Source: Natronobacterium texcoconense (lineage in GTDB: Archaea > Halobacteriota > Halobacteria > Halobacteriales > Natrialbaceae). From it: a stretch of 64,000 nt of DNA. The notes beneath the pieces are model-generated. The model had not been told where the DNA came from and did no database searches. It was given only the letters and a program-made list of their open reading frames with translations. Shown here one piece after another: positions 53,878-63,648 of this stretch (positions are counted from its first letter, which is position 1; every line of letters begins with the position of its first letter). The position numbers and the translations under genes were made by a program. Location of the stretch: positions 1,160,995 to 1,224,994 of the forward strand of contig NZ_FNLC01000002.1 of the NCBI RefSeq assembly GCF_900104065.1, read 5' to 3'.

Positions 53878-54549
53878 ATGAAATTCGTCATCGTGGGGTA
53901 CGGACGGGTCGGCTCGAGAACGGCGCGTATCCTCGCGCAAGAGGGACACGACGTCGTCGTCGTCGACGACGATTCCGATCGCGTGGAACGTGCCGAGTCG
54001 GACGGGTTCGAGACCGTCCACGGCGACGGTGCCGACGAAGCGGTGCTTCTGGAGGCAGGGGTCGACGACGTGGACGCAATCGGTGCTTTCACCCCCGACC
54101 TCAACGCCAACTTCGCGGCCTGCATGGTCGGCAACCACCACGGCTGTCGGACGGTTCTCAGGATCGACGAGGACTACCGCGAAGACATCTACGAGAAGTA
54201 CGCCGAAGACGTCGACGAGATCATCTACCCGGAACGGCTGGGTGCTGCCGGTGCAAAGACCGCCTTGCTGGGCGGTGACTTCAACGTCGTCGCCGACCTC
54301 GCCACGAACCTCCAGTTGACCGTCCTCGAGGTTCAGGAGGGTTCGTCAGCCGTCGGAAAACGGGTAACCGAACTCGACCTGCCGGCGTCGGCCCGGATCT
54401 ACGCACACGGCCGCGAACGCGAGTCGCTGTCGATTCCGTTGCCGGGGACCGAACTCGAGGCCGGCGACGAAGTCGCGGTCATCACCGAGACGGATCGGGC
54501 AGAGGACGTGCGTGCTGCGCTGTCGACGGAGACGACCAGCGCCCAGTGA
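53878..54549 (+). CDS. trkA: TrkA-type K+ channel/transport regulatory protein, 223 aa
   Basis: TrkA-N (RCK) domain: MKFVIVGYGRVGSRTARILAQEGHDVVVVDDDSDR with G-x-G-x-x-G (7-12) and acidic end of strand 2, GDGADEAVLLEAGVDDVDAI, and a TrkA-C domain from about 140 (LTVLEVQEGSSAVGKRVTELDLPASARIYAHGRE). Binds NAD(H)/ATP and gates a Trk/Ktr K+ transporter, vital in a salt-in halophile. The membrane subunit (TrkH) is not in the window. ATG at 53878 begins the domain; 43 upstream codons are open but not natural. Confidence 0.9.
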   Translation: MKFVIVGYGRVGSRTARILAQEGHDVVVVDDDSDRVERAESDGFETVHGDGADEAVLLEAGVDDVDAIGAFTPDLNANFAACMVGNHHGCRTVLRIDEDYREDIYEKYAEDVDEIIYPERLGAAGAKTALLGGDFNVVADLATNLQLTVLEVQEGSSAVGKRVTELDLPASARIYAHGRERESLSIPLPGTELEAGDEVAVITETDRAEDVRAALSTETTSAQ

Positions 54550-54662
54550 CGTACCGTCTTACAAACTCGGCGAGCTGTAACTACCGCTTTCGACCGATGT
54601 CTCGACGTATTCTGACACGGAGCAGGTGCTGAACGGGAAAGCGGAAAGCATAGTGAAGAGGT

Positions 54663-54773
54663 GACGCGCAACCGGATCAGTTGGGATGGGGGGTGGAGAG
54701 GGGATGGGGAGTGCGCGTCAACTACGACGACGAACGGGGACATGATAAAATCCCGTCAGACGATCGACTGACG
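54663..54773. terminator. G-rich (G-quadruplex-prone) hairpin between convergent gene ends
   Basis: GACGCGCA (54663-54670) and TGCGCGTC (54712-54719) are perfect inverted repeats. Between them the top strand has four runs of G separated by short spacers (GGG-AT-GGGGGG, then GGGG-AT-GGGG; 54683-54709), which meets the usual rule for an intramolecular G-quadruplex. A second inverted repeat CGTCAG-N8-CTGACG follows at 54754-54773. The region separates the 3' ends of trkA (+) and the methylase (-), so a two-sided termination role is plausible. Confidence 0.5.
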
Positions 54774-54791
54774 CGAGTCAGACAACGGCGA

Positions 54792-55811
54792 TTATCGGTC
54801 GTCCCGCCGGAACACAAGCACGTTCTGGTGGACCATCGACGGAACGAACGAGAACGGATAGCCGTAGACGTGCAGGTCCTTCGTCGGATCGTACCAGATC
54901 AGGTTCGCCGCGAGCGTCACGGGCGCCGTCGATTCGATCGCTCGCGCGAGGTCCGCAGACAGGAACTCGTAGGACTGCTCGCGGTACATGTCGCCGATGA
55001 AAACGACCAGGTGGCCCTCGTCGGCTACCGCGTCGGCGAACCGGTCGAACTTCCCGGCCATGTCCTCGAGCCACTCGTCTTTGCTCTGACCCTCCACACT
55101 CGAGTCGTCGTCGAACGAATCCAGTTTGCTCTCCCTGGTCTCGCGTTCGTTTCTGGTCTGCTCGAGTTCGTCCATGTGCCAGTAGGGGACGTCGGTCAGC
55201 AGGAGGTCGACGGAGGCGTCGGGGACGTCCTCGATCAGTTCCGCACAGTCGCCGTGGCGCATCTCCTGGGTGGAAAGCGGTGGCTCGCCGCGGGCACGTC
55301 GCTCTTCGTTTTCGTGTTCGAGGACTTCCTCGTAGATTTCGATCCAGCGTTCGTTGCGCTCGAAGCCGATTGCCTCGCGCAGTCCGGTCCCCTCGTGTTC
55401 GCAGAAACTCGCGCCCAGTAAGGTGCCGCCGACGCCGGCGAACGGGTCGAGGACGGTGTCTCCGGCCTTGCTGAATCGCCCGATCAGTTCCGCACAGAGC
55501 CTCGGCGGTTTCTGGCCGCCGTGTTCGCTGCGCAGGTCGTGCTGGACGTCCGGCGGATACCCCTCGGCGATGACGGACTTCGTGGCGTACTTCCACTCCT
55601 TTCCGGTGAGGTCGTTGAGCCGGTTGCGTTCGTCGTAGATTCCTCGTCCCTCGACGTACCGCTGGTGGTCCGCGAGGTCGTCCGTGTCGACGACCTCGCC
55701 GTCCTCGATCGGTAGCGACTCCTCGAGTGCACGGTCGGCGTCGAACTCGCCGTCCTCGTCCGTAAACAGGCGACTCTGGCGGTGTCGATCGTCGTCCCCG
55801 TCCGCTGGCAT
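54792..55811 (-). CDS. DNA methylase-type SAM-dependent methyltransferase (orphan), 339 aa
   Basis: SAM-binding motif in GDTVLDPFAGVGGTLLGASFCE (about 117-138), catalytic-type motif LLLTDVPYWHMDEL (about 204-217; D-V-P-Y replaces the usual D-P-P-Y), C-terminal ENLI-like segment LAANLIWYDPTKDLHVYGYPFSFVPSMVHQNVLVFRR. Residues 50-110 (GIYDERNRLNDLTGKEWKYATKSVIAEGYPP...SEHGGQKPP) are strongly conserved-looking. The order (SAM site before DVPY) differs from beta-type DNA methylases. No restriction enzyme or mobile element is adjacent. Could be an N6-adenine/N4-cytosine DNA methylase or an RNA methylase; the former is preferred. Confidence 0.75.
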   Translation of the reverse strand: MPADGDDDRHRQSRLFTDEDGEFDADRALEESLPIEDGEVVDTDDLADHQRYVEGRGIYDERNRLNDLTGKEWKYATKSVIAEGYPPDVQHDLRSEHGGQKPPRLCAELIGRFSKAGDTVLDPFAGVGGTLLGASFCEHEGTGLREAIGFERNERWIEIYEEVLEHENEERRARGEPPLSTQEMRHGDCAELIEDVPDASVDLLLTDVPYWHMDELEQTRNERETRESKLDSFDDDSSVEGQSKDEWLEDMAGKFDRFADAVADEGHLVVFIGDMYREQSYEFLSADLARAIESTAPVTLAANLIWYDPTKDLHVYGYPFSFVPSMVHQNVLVFRRDDR

Positions 55812-55929
55812 ATATTCCGGTGGTCACCGTGAGCGCATAAACGCTTGTGACTCCGACCGGGGACGAGACGAGAACCGGTGACATCGGGGTTAGCGAGCCC
55901 CTTTCAGTCTCCGTCCCCTCCGTTCGACT

Positions 55930-56934
55930 ATGAACATGCTCGTCGACGGCGAGTGGCGAACAGACGCGTACGAAACGACGAGCGAAGACGGCTCGTTCGA
56001 GCGCCAGGAGACGACGTTCCGCGACCGGATCCGCGACGATCCGGACGCACAGTTCCAGCCCGAAGCGGGACGCTACCACCTCTACGTCTCCTACGCCTGC
56101 CCATGGGCCCACCGAACGCTCGTGACGCGGGCGCTGAAGGGGCTCGAGGACGCTATCTCGGTGTCGGTCGTCGACCCCTACCGCGACGAGGACGGCTGGC
56201 AGTTCACGCCCGAGAAGGAGGGCTGTACGCGCGATCACGTCCACGACACCGACTACCTGCGGGAACTGTACGTCGAGGCCGATCCGGACGCGACCTGTCG
56301 CGTGACGGTGCCGGTCCTCTGGGACACGGAGGAAAACACAATCGTCAACAACGAGTCCAAGGAGATTATGCGGATGCTCGACACCGAGTTCGACGAGTAC
56401 GCCGAGCGGGACGTGGACCTCTACCCCGACGGGAACCAGGAGGAGGTCGACCGGATCATCAACGAAATCTACGAGCCGATCAACAACGGCGTCTACCGTG
56501 CCGGCTTCGCGACCGAACAGGAGCCCTACGACGAGGCCGTCGACGACCTCTTCTCGGCGCTGGACCACTGGGACGACGTACTCGCGGACCAGCGCTACCT
56601 CGCCGGCGACCGACTCACCGAGGCCGACGTCGCGATGTTCACGACGCTGATCCGGTTCGACAACGTCTACCACACGCACTTCATGTGTAACATCCAGTAC
56701 ATCCGGGAGTACGAGAACCTCTGGCCGTATCTGCGGGACCTCTATCAGACGCCAGGGGTAGCAAAGACCGTCGACATGGACCACATCAGGGAACACTACT
56801 ACACGACCCACCCGGACGTGAACCCCCACGGAATCGTCGCTCGAGGACCGGACCTCGACCTCGAGGCACCACACGACCGGGACGAACTGCCGGGCGAGCT
56901 ACCGGCGGATCTCGTCACACCGGCGGACGACTGA
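55930..56934 (+). CDS. glutathionyl-hydroquinone reductase-like (Xi-class GST, ECM4) protein, 334 aa
   Basis: MNMLVDGEWRTDAYETTSEDGSF with the family's N-terminal G-x-F-x-R-x2-T-x-F-R motif, active-site Cys in YVSYACPWAHRTLVTR (about 57), VPVLWDTEENTIVNNESKEIMRML (thiol-binding E-S), and the helical C-terminal GST domain with YRAGFATEQEPYDEAVDDLF. In other organisms these enzymes reduce glutathionyl-hydroquinones. Haloarchaea lack glutathione and use gamma-glutamylcysteine, so that is the likely thiol here. Full length. Alone, divergent from the methylase. Confidence 0.88.
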   Translation: MNMLVDGEWRTDAYETTSEDGSFERQETTFRDRIRDDPDAQFQPEAGRYHLYVSYACPWAHRTLVTRALKGLEDAISVSVVDPYRDEDGWQFTPEKEGCTRDHVHDTDYLRELYVEADPDATCRVTVPVLWDTEENTIVNNESKEIMRMLDTEFDEYAERDVDLYPDGNQEEVDRIINEIYEPINNGVYRAGFATEQEPYDEAVDDLFSALDHWDDVLADQRYLAGDRLTEADVAMFTTLIRFDNVYHTHFMCNIQYIREYENLWPYLRDLYQTPGVAKTVDMDHIREHYYTTHPDVNPHGIVARGPDLDLEAPHDRDELPGELPADLVTPADD

Positions 56935-56949
56935 CGAAAAAGTAGAGAG

Positions 56950-57222
56950 TCAGGCTTCGGCTTCCGCTTCTTCTTCCGTCTCTTCTTCCTCTTCCTCGAA
57001 CGGTGGCTCCAGTCGCTTGCGGTTCGGATCGTTTCGCCAGGTCTCGTAGCTCGATTCCATCTCCTCTTCGCTGACGAAGACGCGCCAGAGGATCCACGCC
57101 AGGACGAGAATCGGCAACACTGGCAACATAACGATGACCAGAACCGCCGCGATGACGTACCCGAACGCCGACATCTGGACGTTCGGCACGTAGCCCGTCG
57201 ACTCCGAGACTTTGGTTGACAT
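56950..57222 (-). CDS. small membrane protein with acidic tail (DUF7535-like), 90 aa
   Basis: MSTKVSESTGYVPNVQMSAFGYVIAAVLVIVMLPVLPILVLAWILWRVF: one long or two short helices at about 19-48, then YETWRNDPNRKRLEPPF and an extreme Glu run (EEEEEETEEEAEAEA). Found in many haloarchaea, function unknown. Convergent with the glutathionyl-hydroquinone reductase-like gene (15 bp). Confidence 0.65.
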   Translation of the reverse strand: MSTKVSESTGYVPNVQMSAFGYVIAAVLVIVMLPVLPILVLAWILWRVFVSEEEMESSYETWRNDPNRKRLEPPFEEEEEETEEEAEAEA

Positions 57223-57296
57223 GTGTAGCGGTACGAACGTCCCGATATTCGGTCTTTCGATCCCGAGAGCAGCAGGCGGTCGCGGGTCGGACTGCC

Positions 57297-58103
57297 TTAC
57301 TTCGCCTCGAGCCCGTCCTGTCCACCGCCGTCGTCCTCGAGCACGTCCGAGGAGTCGTCCCGCGGGCGGTAACCGAGTTCGAGCATCGTCTCGGTAAGCG
57401 AGAGGAACCGCTGGGTGTTGTTCGAGATGCCGTGGGCGGTCAGCGGCGTCTGCGCGAGCGAGGCGGTCGTCGCAGCCTCCATCAGCCGCTGGCAGTCCTC
57501 GGGACTGAGCCACATCGCGCGGGCGTATCGTTCGCCGGCCCCGTCTCGATCCTGAATCTCCGAGCGGAGTTCGTCGCGAGAGAGGAGCCAGCCGATCCGC
57601 AGGTTGACGACGTCGAGTCCGTGGCGTTTCGCGTAGTACGACCCCATCGCCTCGCCGAAAACCTTCGTGACGCCGTAGTAGGTGTCGGGATCCATCGCGT
57701 CGTCGGGTCGAACCACGTCGGGCTTGCCGACCGTCGACTCCGGCCGGATCCCCGACACCGCGTTGTCCATGTTGACCGCGTGGTTCGAACTCGCGAAGAC
57801 GACGCGCTGGAGGTCGTTCTCGACAGCAGCCTCGTAGACGTTGTAGGCCCCGTCTATATTCGGCCCCCGGACACCCTCCCACTCCGCTCGCGGGTCGGGG
57901 TTAGCCGCGAGGTGAATCACCACCTCCTGTCCCTCGAGAGCGTCGTCGACCTCGTCGTAGTCGGCGACCTCGAGCGGCGTCGTGTCGAGGTCTTCGCTCT
58001 CGCTATGGGAGAAGAGTTCGAGTTCGACGTCGTCACCGGAGAGCGCTTCGATGGTTTCCCTGCCGACGCGTCCGGACGCACCGGTGATGGCGATGTTCGT
58101 CAT
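57297..58103 (-). CDS. NAD-dependent epimerase/dehydratase family dehydrogenase, 268 aa
   Basis: Extended-SDR start MTNIAITGASGRVGRETIEALSG (G-x-x-G-x-x-G), VVIHLAANPDPRAEWEGVRGPNIDGAYNVYEAA, SSNHAVNMDNAVSGI, active site Y-x3-K in TYYGVTKVFGEAMGSYYAKRHGLDVVNLRIGWL. The SSNHAV segment and size (about 260 aa) are like archaeal NAD-dependent glucose-6-phosphate dehydrogenase (Azf) and uronate dehydrogenases, so oxidation of a sugar or sugar acid is more likely than epimerisation. Upstream in the same direction as the cyclodeaminase-type gene. Confidence 0.8.
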   Translation of the reverse strand: MTNIAITGASGRVGRETIEALSGDDVELELFSHSESEDLDTTPLEVADYDEVDDALEGQEVVIHLAANPDPRAEWEGVRGPNIDGAYNVYEAAVENDLQRVVFASSNHAVNMDNAVSGIRPESTVGKPDVVRPDDAMDPDTYYGVTKVFGEAMGSYYAKRHGLDVVNLRIGWLLSRDELRSEIQDRDGAGERYARAMWLSPEDCQRLMEAATTASLAQTPLTAHGISNNTQRFLSLTETMLELGYRPRDDSSDVLEDDGGGQDGLEAK

Positions 58104-58172
58104 GAAGGCGTCGACATCGACAGGGCGGAAATAGGTCGGGCGTGCGTCTTCCGGGACGGCCGGCCGACGATT

Positions 58173-59156
58173 TCAGAGGTCGACTGTCGTCCCGACGTCG
58201 TTCGCCTCCGCTCGTTCGACGACGGAGGCGGCAGTGGCGGCGTCGAAGACGGCCGAACCGACGCTCTCGACGACCAGGATCTCGTCGTCGGCCCGACGAC
58301 CGGACTCGCCCTCGAGGACCTCGGCGAACGGGACGATATCGTCCTTTCCAAGGTCCGTTGCGAGCAAATCCCCCGTGTCCGTGACCTCTTCGGGGACGTC
58401 CGCGAAGGTCCGACTGGCCCGCTCGAACGTGGTCCGATCGAGCTCCTGCATCTCGGGGGAGAACGCGCCGACGGCGACGACGAGGGTGCCGGGCTCGAGC
58501 CAGTCGCCGTCCAGAACCGGCGACTCGGCCGGTGTCGCCGTGACGATGGTATTGGCACCCTCGACGGCTGCCCGCGCGGTGTCGACCGGTTCGACGGTCG
58601 CCTCGAGTTCGTCGTCGAGTTCGGTCGCACACGCGATTCGCGAGTCGCTCGGCGAGTAGATTCGGACGCGCTCGAGGTCGGTAGCCGCCGCGATCGCCCG
58701 CGTTTGCCAGCGTGCCTGCGTTCCTGCGCCGACGACCCCTAGCTCGACCGGTTCCGTCGCGAGTTCGCGTGCAGCTAGCCCGCCAATGCAGCCGGTTCGC
58801 ATACCGGTGATGTGGGTGCCGTCCATTACGGCGACCGGGAGACCGGTCGCGGCGTCGTTCACCACGATCTGTGCGTTGATCGTCGGCAGGTCGTGCTCCG
58901 AGTTCTCCTCGAAGAAACTGGCTAGTTTCGTCGCGTAGTAGTCCGATCCGTGGACGTAGGCGGGCATGGTCAGTCCCGTGCCGAGTGGCTCGTTCGGCCG
59001 GTCGGGATCGATCCCTTCGCCGACCGGGAAATGCGGGCGCTCAGGTCGAACTACCTCACCGCGGCCCTGCTTGATCAGCGCCGTCTCGATCACCGATAGC
59101 AGGTCCTCGACGTCGAGTAGCGACGCCACCTGCGGTGCTGCGAGGATCCGTACCAT
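58173..59156 (-). CDS. ornithine cyclodeaminase / mu-crystallin family protein, 327 aa
   Basis: MVRILAAPQVASLLDVEDLLSVIETALIKQGRGEV, TGLTMPAYVHGSDYYATKLASFFEENSEHDLPTINAQIVVND (substrate loop with the conserved Lys), DGTHITGMRTGCIGGLAARELA, Rossmann LGVVGAGTQARWQTRAIAAATDL, and late motifs VGAFSPEMQELD and DIVPFAEVLEG. Members may be ornithine cyclodeaminase (giving proline), alanine dehydrogenase (the archaeal Ala type) or ketimine reductase. The proline genes are not next to it; activity unresolved. Transcribed towards the epimerase-type gene, about 70 bp apart. Confidence 0.82.
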   Translation of the reverse strand: MVRILAAPQVASLLDVEDLLSVIETALIKQGRGEVVRPERPHFPVGEGIDPDRPNEPLGTGLTMPAYVHGSDYYATKLASFFEENSEHDLPTINAQIVVNDAATGLPVAVMDGTHITGMRTGCIGGLAARELATEPVELGVVGAGTQARWQTRAIAAATDLERVRIYSPSDSRIACATELDDELEATVEPVDTARAAVEGANTIVTATPAESPVLDGDWLEPGTLVVAVGAFSPEMQELDRTTFERASRTFADVPEEVTDTGDLLATDLGKDDIVPFAEVLEGESGRRADDEILVVESVGSAVFDAATAASVVERAEANDVGTTVDL

Positions 59157-61642
<2,486 letters not shown>

Positions 61643-61997
61643 CTGTGGGTATACGGACTCGGCGTCCTAGGTGACCGGTGCGTACGACTCCGTGGTCGTC
61701 GATCTCGGGAATGCGAGATCAACCCTGCAGCCCACTTCGTCCGAGGCGACCCGGCGACCCACCGTACTCGACGAACCGCCGTTTCAACGCCCACCCGGAA
61801 GGGGTCGAGGCCGAGTTCATGGACAAGCCCACCCTCCACGAGCGAATCCGTCAGGGTGGACGAAGTAGGGTTGGGTAGTTGACCGACAGCACCTAACCGA
61901 ACGACCGCCGCTCGAGCCGTCCAGTCGGTCGGAAGAGACGTCCGGACGTCGACGATGCGGACACTATTTTGTAGGACGTGTAACTATATTCGAACCA
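61643..61997. other. intergenic region with a MITE-like inverted repeat
   Basis: ACTTCGTCC (61734-61742) and GGACGAAGT (61858-61866) are a perfect inverted repeat about 115 bp apart; AACCCT near 61720 and AGGGTT near 61867-61872 extend the symmetry with a small gap. The segment between has short open frames with protein-like stretches (for example HPEGVEAEFMDKPTLHER on the plus strand or GLVHELGLDPFRVGVETAV on the minus strand) but no start or length to support a gene. It may be a small mobile relic. Confidence 0.4.
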
Positions 61998-62324
61998 ATG
62001 TCATCCAGAACTACTGCCGCGAGAGGGATCGTCGTACTAACCGTAGTGGGTCTCGTCGGCGTCCTTCTGTATTACCTGCCACAACCGGGATACGGTCCGT
62101 TCCGGCTCGTTCTCTTCGGACTCATTGCGGGCGCTGCGGTGCTCGGTGGCATCGGGGTCGTCCGTCGTCGCCCAGCGTTTACGATCGGCGGCATCGTCGG
62201 ACTGTTCCTCCTCGGGTTCTGGCAGGCCGTCCTCAGCGTGTTTATTTTCCCAGCGATCGGTCTCTTTCTGCTGGCACTGCTCCTGGACTACGACGCGTAC
62301 GATCGAACCGCAAGGCCACGATAG
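61998..62324 (+). CDS. small three-to-four-helix membrane protein, 108 aa
   Basis: MSSRTTAARGIVVLTVVGLVGVLLYYL, FRLVLFGLIAGAAVLGGIGVV, RRRPAFTIGGIVGLFLLGFWQAVLSVFIFPAIGLFLLALLLDY: four hydrophobic segments with a basic RRR loop and a short acidic/basic end. No known family. The AT-rich tract TATTTTGTAG about 30 bp upstream (near 61970) is promoter-like. Followed by the SRPBCC gene 41 bp later. Confidence 0.65.
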   Translation: MSSRTTAARGIVVLTVVGLVGVLLYYLPQPGYGPFRLVLFGLIAGAAVLGGIGVVRRRPAFTIGGIVGLFLLGFWQAVLSVFIFPAIGLFLLALLLDYDAYDRTARPR

Positions 62325-62365
62325 CTACCGGTAGTCGCATACGCCCCCAGGTGTTACTCGATAGC

Positions 62366-62812
62366 ATGAACCATATCGAACTGTTCGCAGAAATCGACGC
62401 GCCGCCGGCGGTCGTCTGGGAGGTGTTACTCGAGTTCGACAGTTATCCGGAGTGGAATCCGTTCGTCCGGGCGATCGAGGGCGTTCCGGTCGAGGGCGAA
62501 CGGCTTCGAGTTCGAATCCGGCCACCCGGATCACGCGCCGTGACGTTCCGACCCAAGGTGACCGCCATCGAGGAGAACCGACGGTTCGTCTGGCAGGGAC
62601 GGCTGGGGATCCCCTTCGCGTTCGACGGCTACCACGAGTTCCACCTCGAGCCGATCGATGGCGGCAAGCGAACGCGACTACTCCACCGCGAGACGTTTCG
62701 CGGCGCACTCGTCCCGCTGCTGTTCGATCGAGAGCGACTCGAGCGAGGATTCCGGGAGATGAACGAGGCGCTCGGGGAACGGGCCGAGCGACGGGCAGCC
62801 GTCGAAGCCTAG
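62366..62812 (+). CDS. SRPBCC/START-like ligand-binding protein, 148 aa
   Basis: MNHIELFAEIDAPPAVVWEVLLEFDSYPEWNPFVRAIEGVPVEGERLRVRI: the typical helix-grip start (P-x-x-V-W-E-V-L-x-D-x-x-x-Y-P-x-W-N-P). VTFRPKVTAIEENRRFVWQGRLGIPFAFDGYHEFHLEPIDGG and a long C-terminal helix complete the fold. Binds a hydrophobic ligand; no enzyme motif. Overlaps the HAD gene on the other strand by four bases at their ends. Confidence 0.82.
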   Translation: MNHIELFAEIDAPPAVVWEVLLEFDSYPEWNPFVRAIEGVPVEGERLRVRIRPPGSRAVTFRPKVTAIEENRRFVWQGRLGIPFAFDGYHEFHLEPIDGGKRTRLLHRETFRGALVPLLFDRERLERGFREMNEALGERAERRAAVEA

Positions 62813-63462
62813 ACGAGATCCGTGAGTGCAGAAAGCGACGCGATCTCGTACTCCGGTTCGACCGATAGCTCGTAGTCGATCCGATGCTCGCGGCGGATGA
62901 AAGCCGAGTCGATCCCGGCGTTGTCGGCCGCCAGCACGTCGACCTGACTGTCACCGACGTACAGCGGATTCGACGCCCCCAGATCGTCGATCGCCGATTC
63001 GAGGTAGTACGGCGTCGGCTTCTTGCGTTCGATCCCCTCGACGCTCGGCTCGCGGCCGTACCAGACCTCGAACCCTTCGAAGTCGAACTCCTCGAGGATG
63101 TTCTCGATGGTTCGGTGCTGGTTGTTGCTGACGATCGCAGTCGGCGTCTCGAGGTCAGCGAGGGCGTCGATATCGTCGTACGGCCGTTTGCGGCCGGCGC
63201 GCATCTCCTCGAGCTGGGCCTCGATCGCCGCGCGTTCGCGTGCATTCCACAGTTCGTCGGGTTCGAGACCGTGATCGTCCGCGATCCGTCGAAGCGAGGG
63301 GACGTCGGGACTCAGCAGCGTCTCGACGTGATCGGTCGGCGGTTCGTGGACGCCGACGGTCTCGAAGGCGTCGTGAACTGCGTCGACCAGTACGTCGTAA
63401 TCGGTCGGTGTCGTCAGCACGCCGTCGTTGTCGAAGACGATGGCGTCGTATGCGGTTCCCAT
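62809..63462 (-). CDS. HAD superfamily hydrolase, 217 aa
   Basis: HAD motif I AIVFDNDGVLTTPTD (D-x-D; nucleophile at about 10, in the form D-N-D), a helical cap (about 20-85), motif II TAIVSNNQHRTIE (S/N), Lys in EGIERKKPTPYYLESAI, motif IV LYVGDSQVDVLAADNAG. Similar to phosphoglycolate phosphatase/beta-phosphoglucomutase-type HADs; substrate unknown. ATG at 63462 gives MGTAYDAIVFDNDG; 29 upstream codons are open but unlikely. Confidence 0.85.
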   Translation of the reverse strand: MGTAYDAIVFDNDGVLTTPTDYDVLVDAVHDAFETVGVHEPPTDHVETLLSPDVPSLRRIADDHGLEPDELWNARERAAIEAQLEEMRAGRKRPYDDIDALADLETPTAIVSNNQHRTIENILEEFDFEGFEVWYGREPSVEGIERKKPTPYYLESAIDDLGASNPLYVGDSQVDVLAADNAGIDSAFIRREHRIDYELSVEPEYEIASLSALTDLV

Positions 63463-63648
63463 TCGTTTTCGAGAGTATCTAGGTCGGCGGGGGTTTTCGT
63501 CGTTGCGACCGACTCGAGTCCGCGGGTTCAAGTACGGACACGCGTCCAATGCCGGCGATGTACGACACGACCCCCGCTTGCCGTGTTCGGACGGCGGTCA
63601 GCGCCCCGTCTCAACCGAGAGAGCGACGGGACGAGTTCGGAGAGACAG

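Noticed and set aside
54778-56874. 698-codon open frame on the minus strand
   Set aside because: Runs antisense to the glutathionyl-hydroquinone-reductase-like gene and out of frame with the methylase; Arg-rich, no motif.
57216-58742. 508-codon open frame on the plus strand
   Set aside because: Antisense to the epimerase-type and cyclodeaminase-type genes, which have clear Rossmann motifs.
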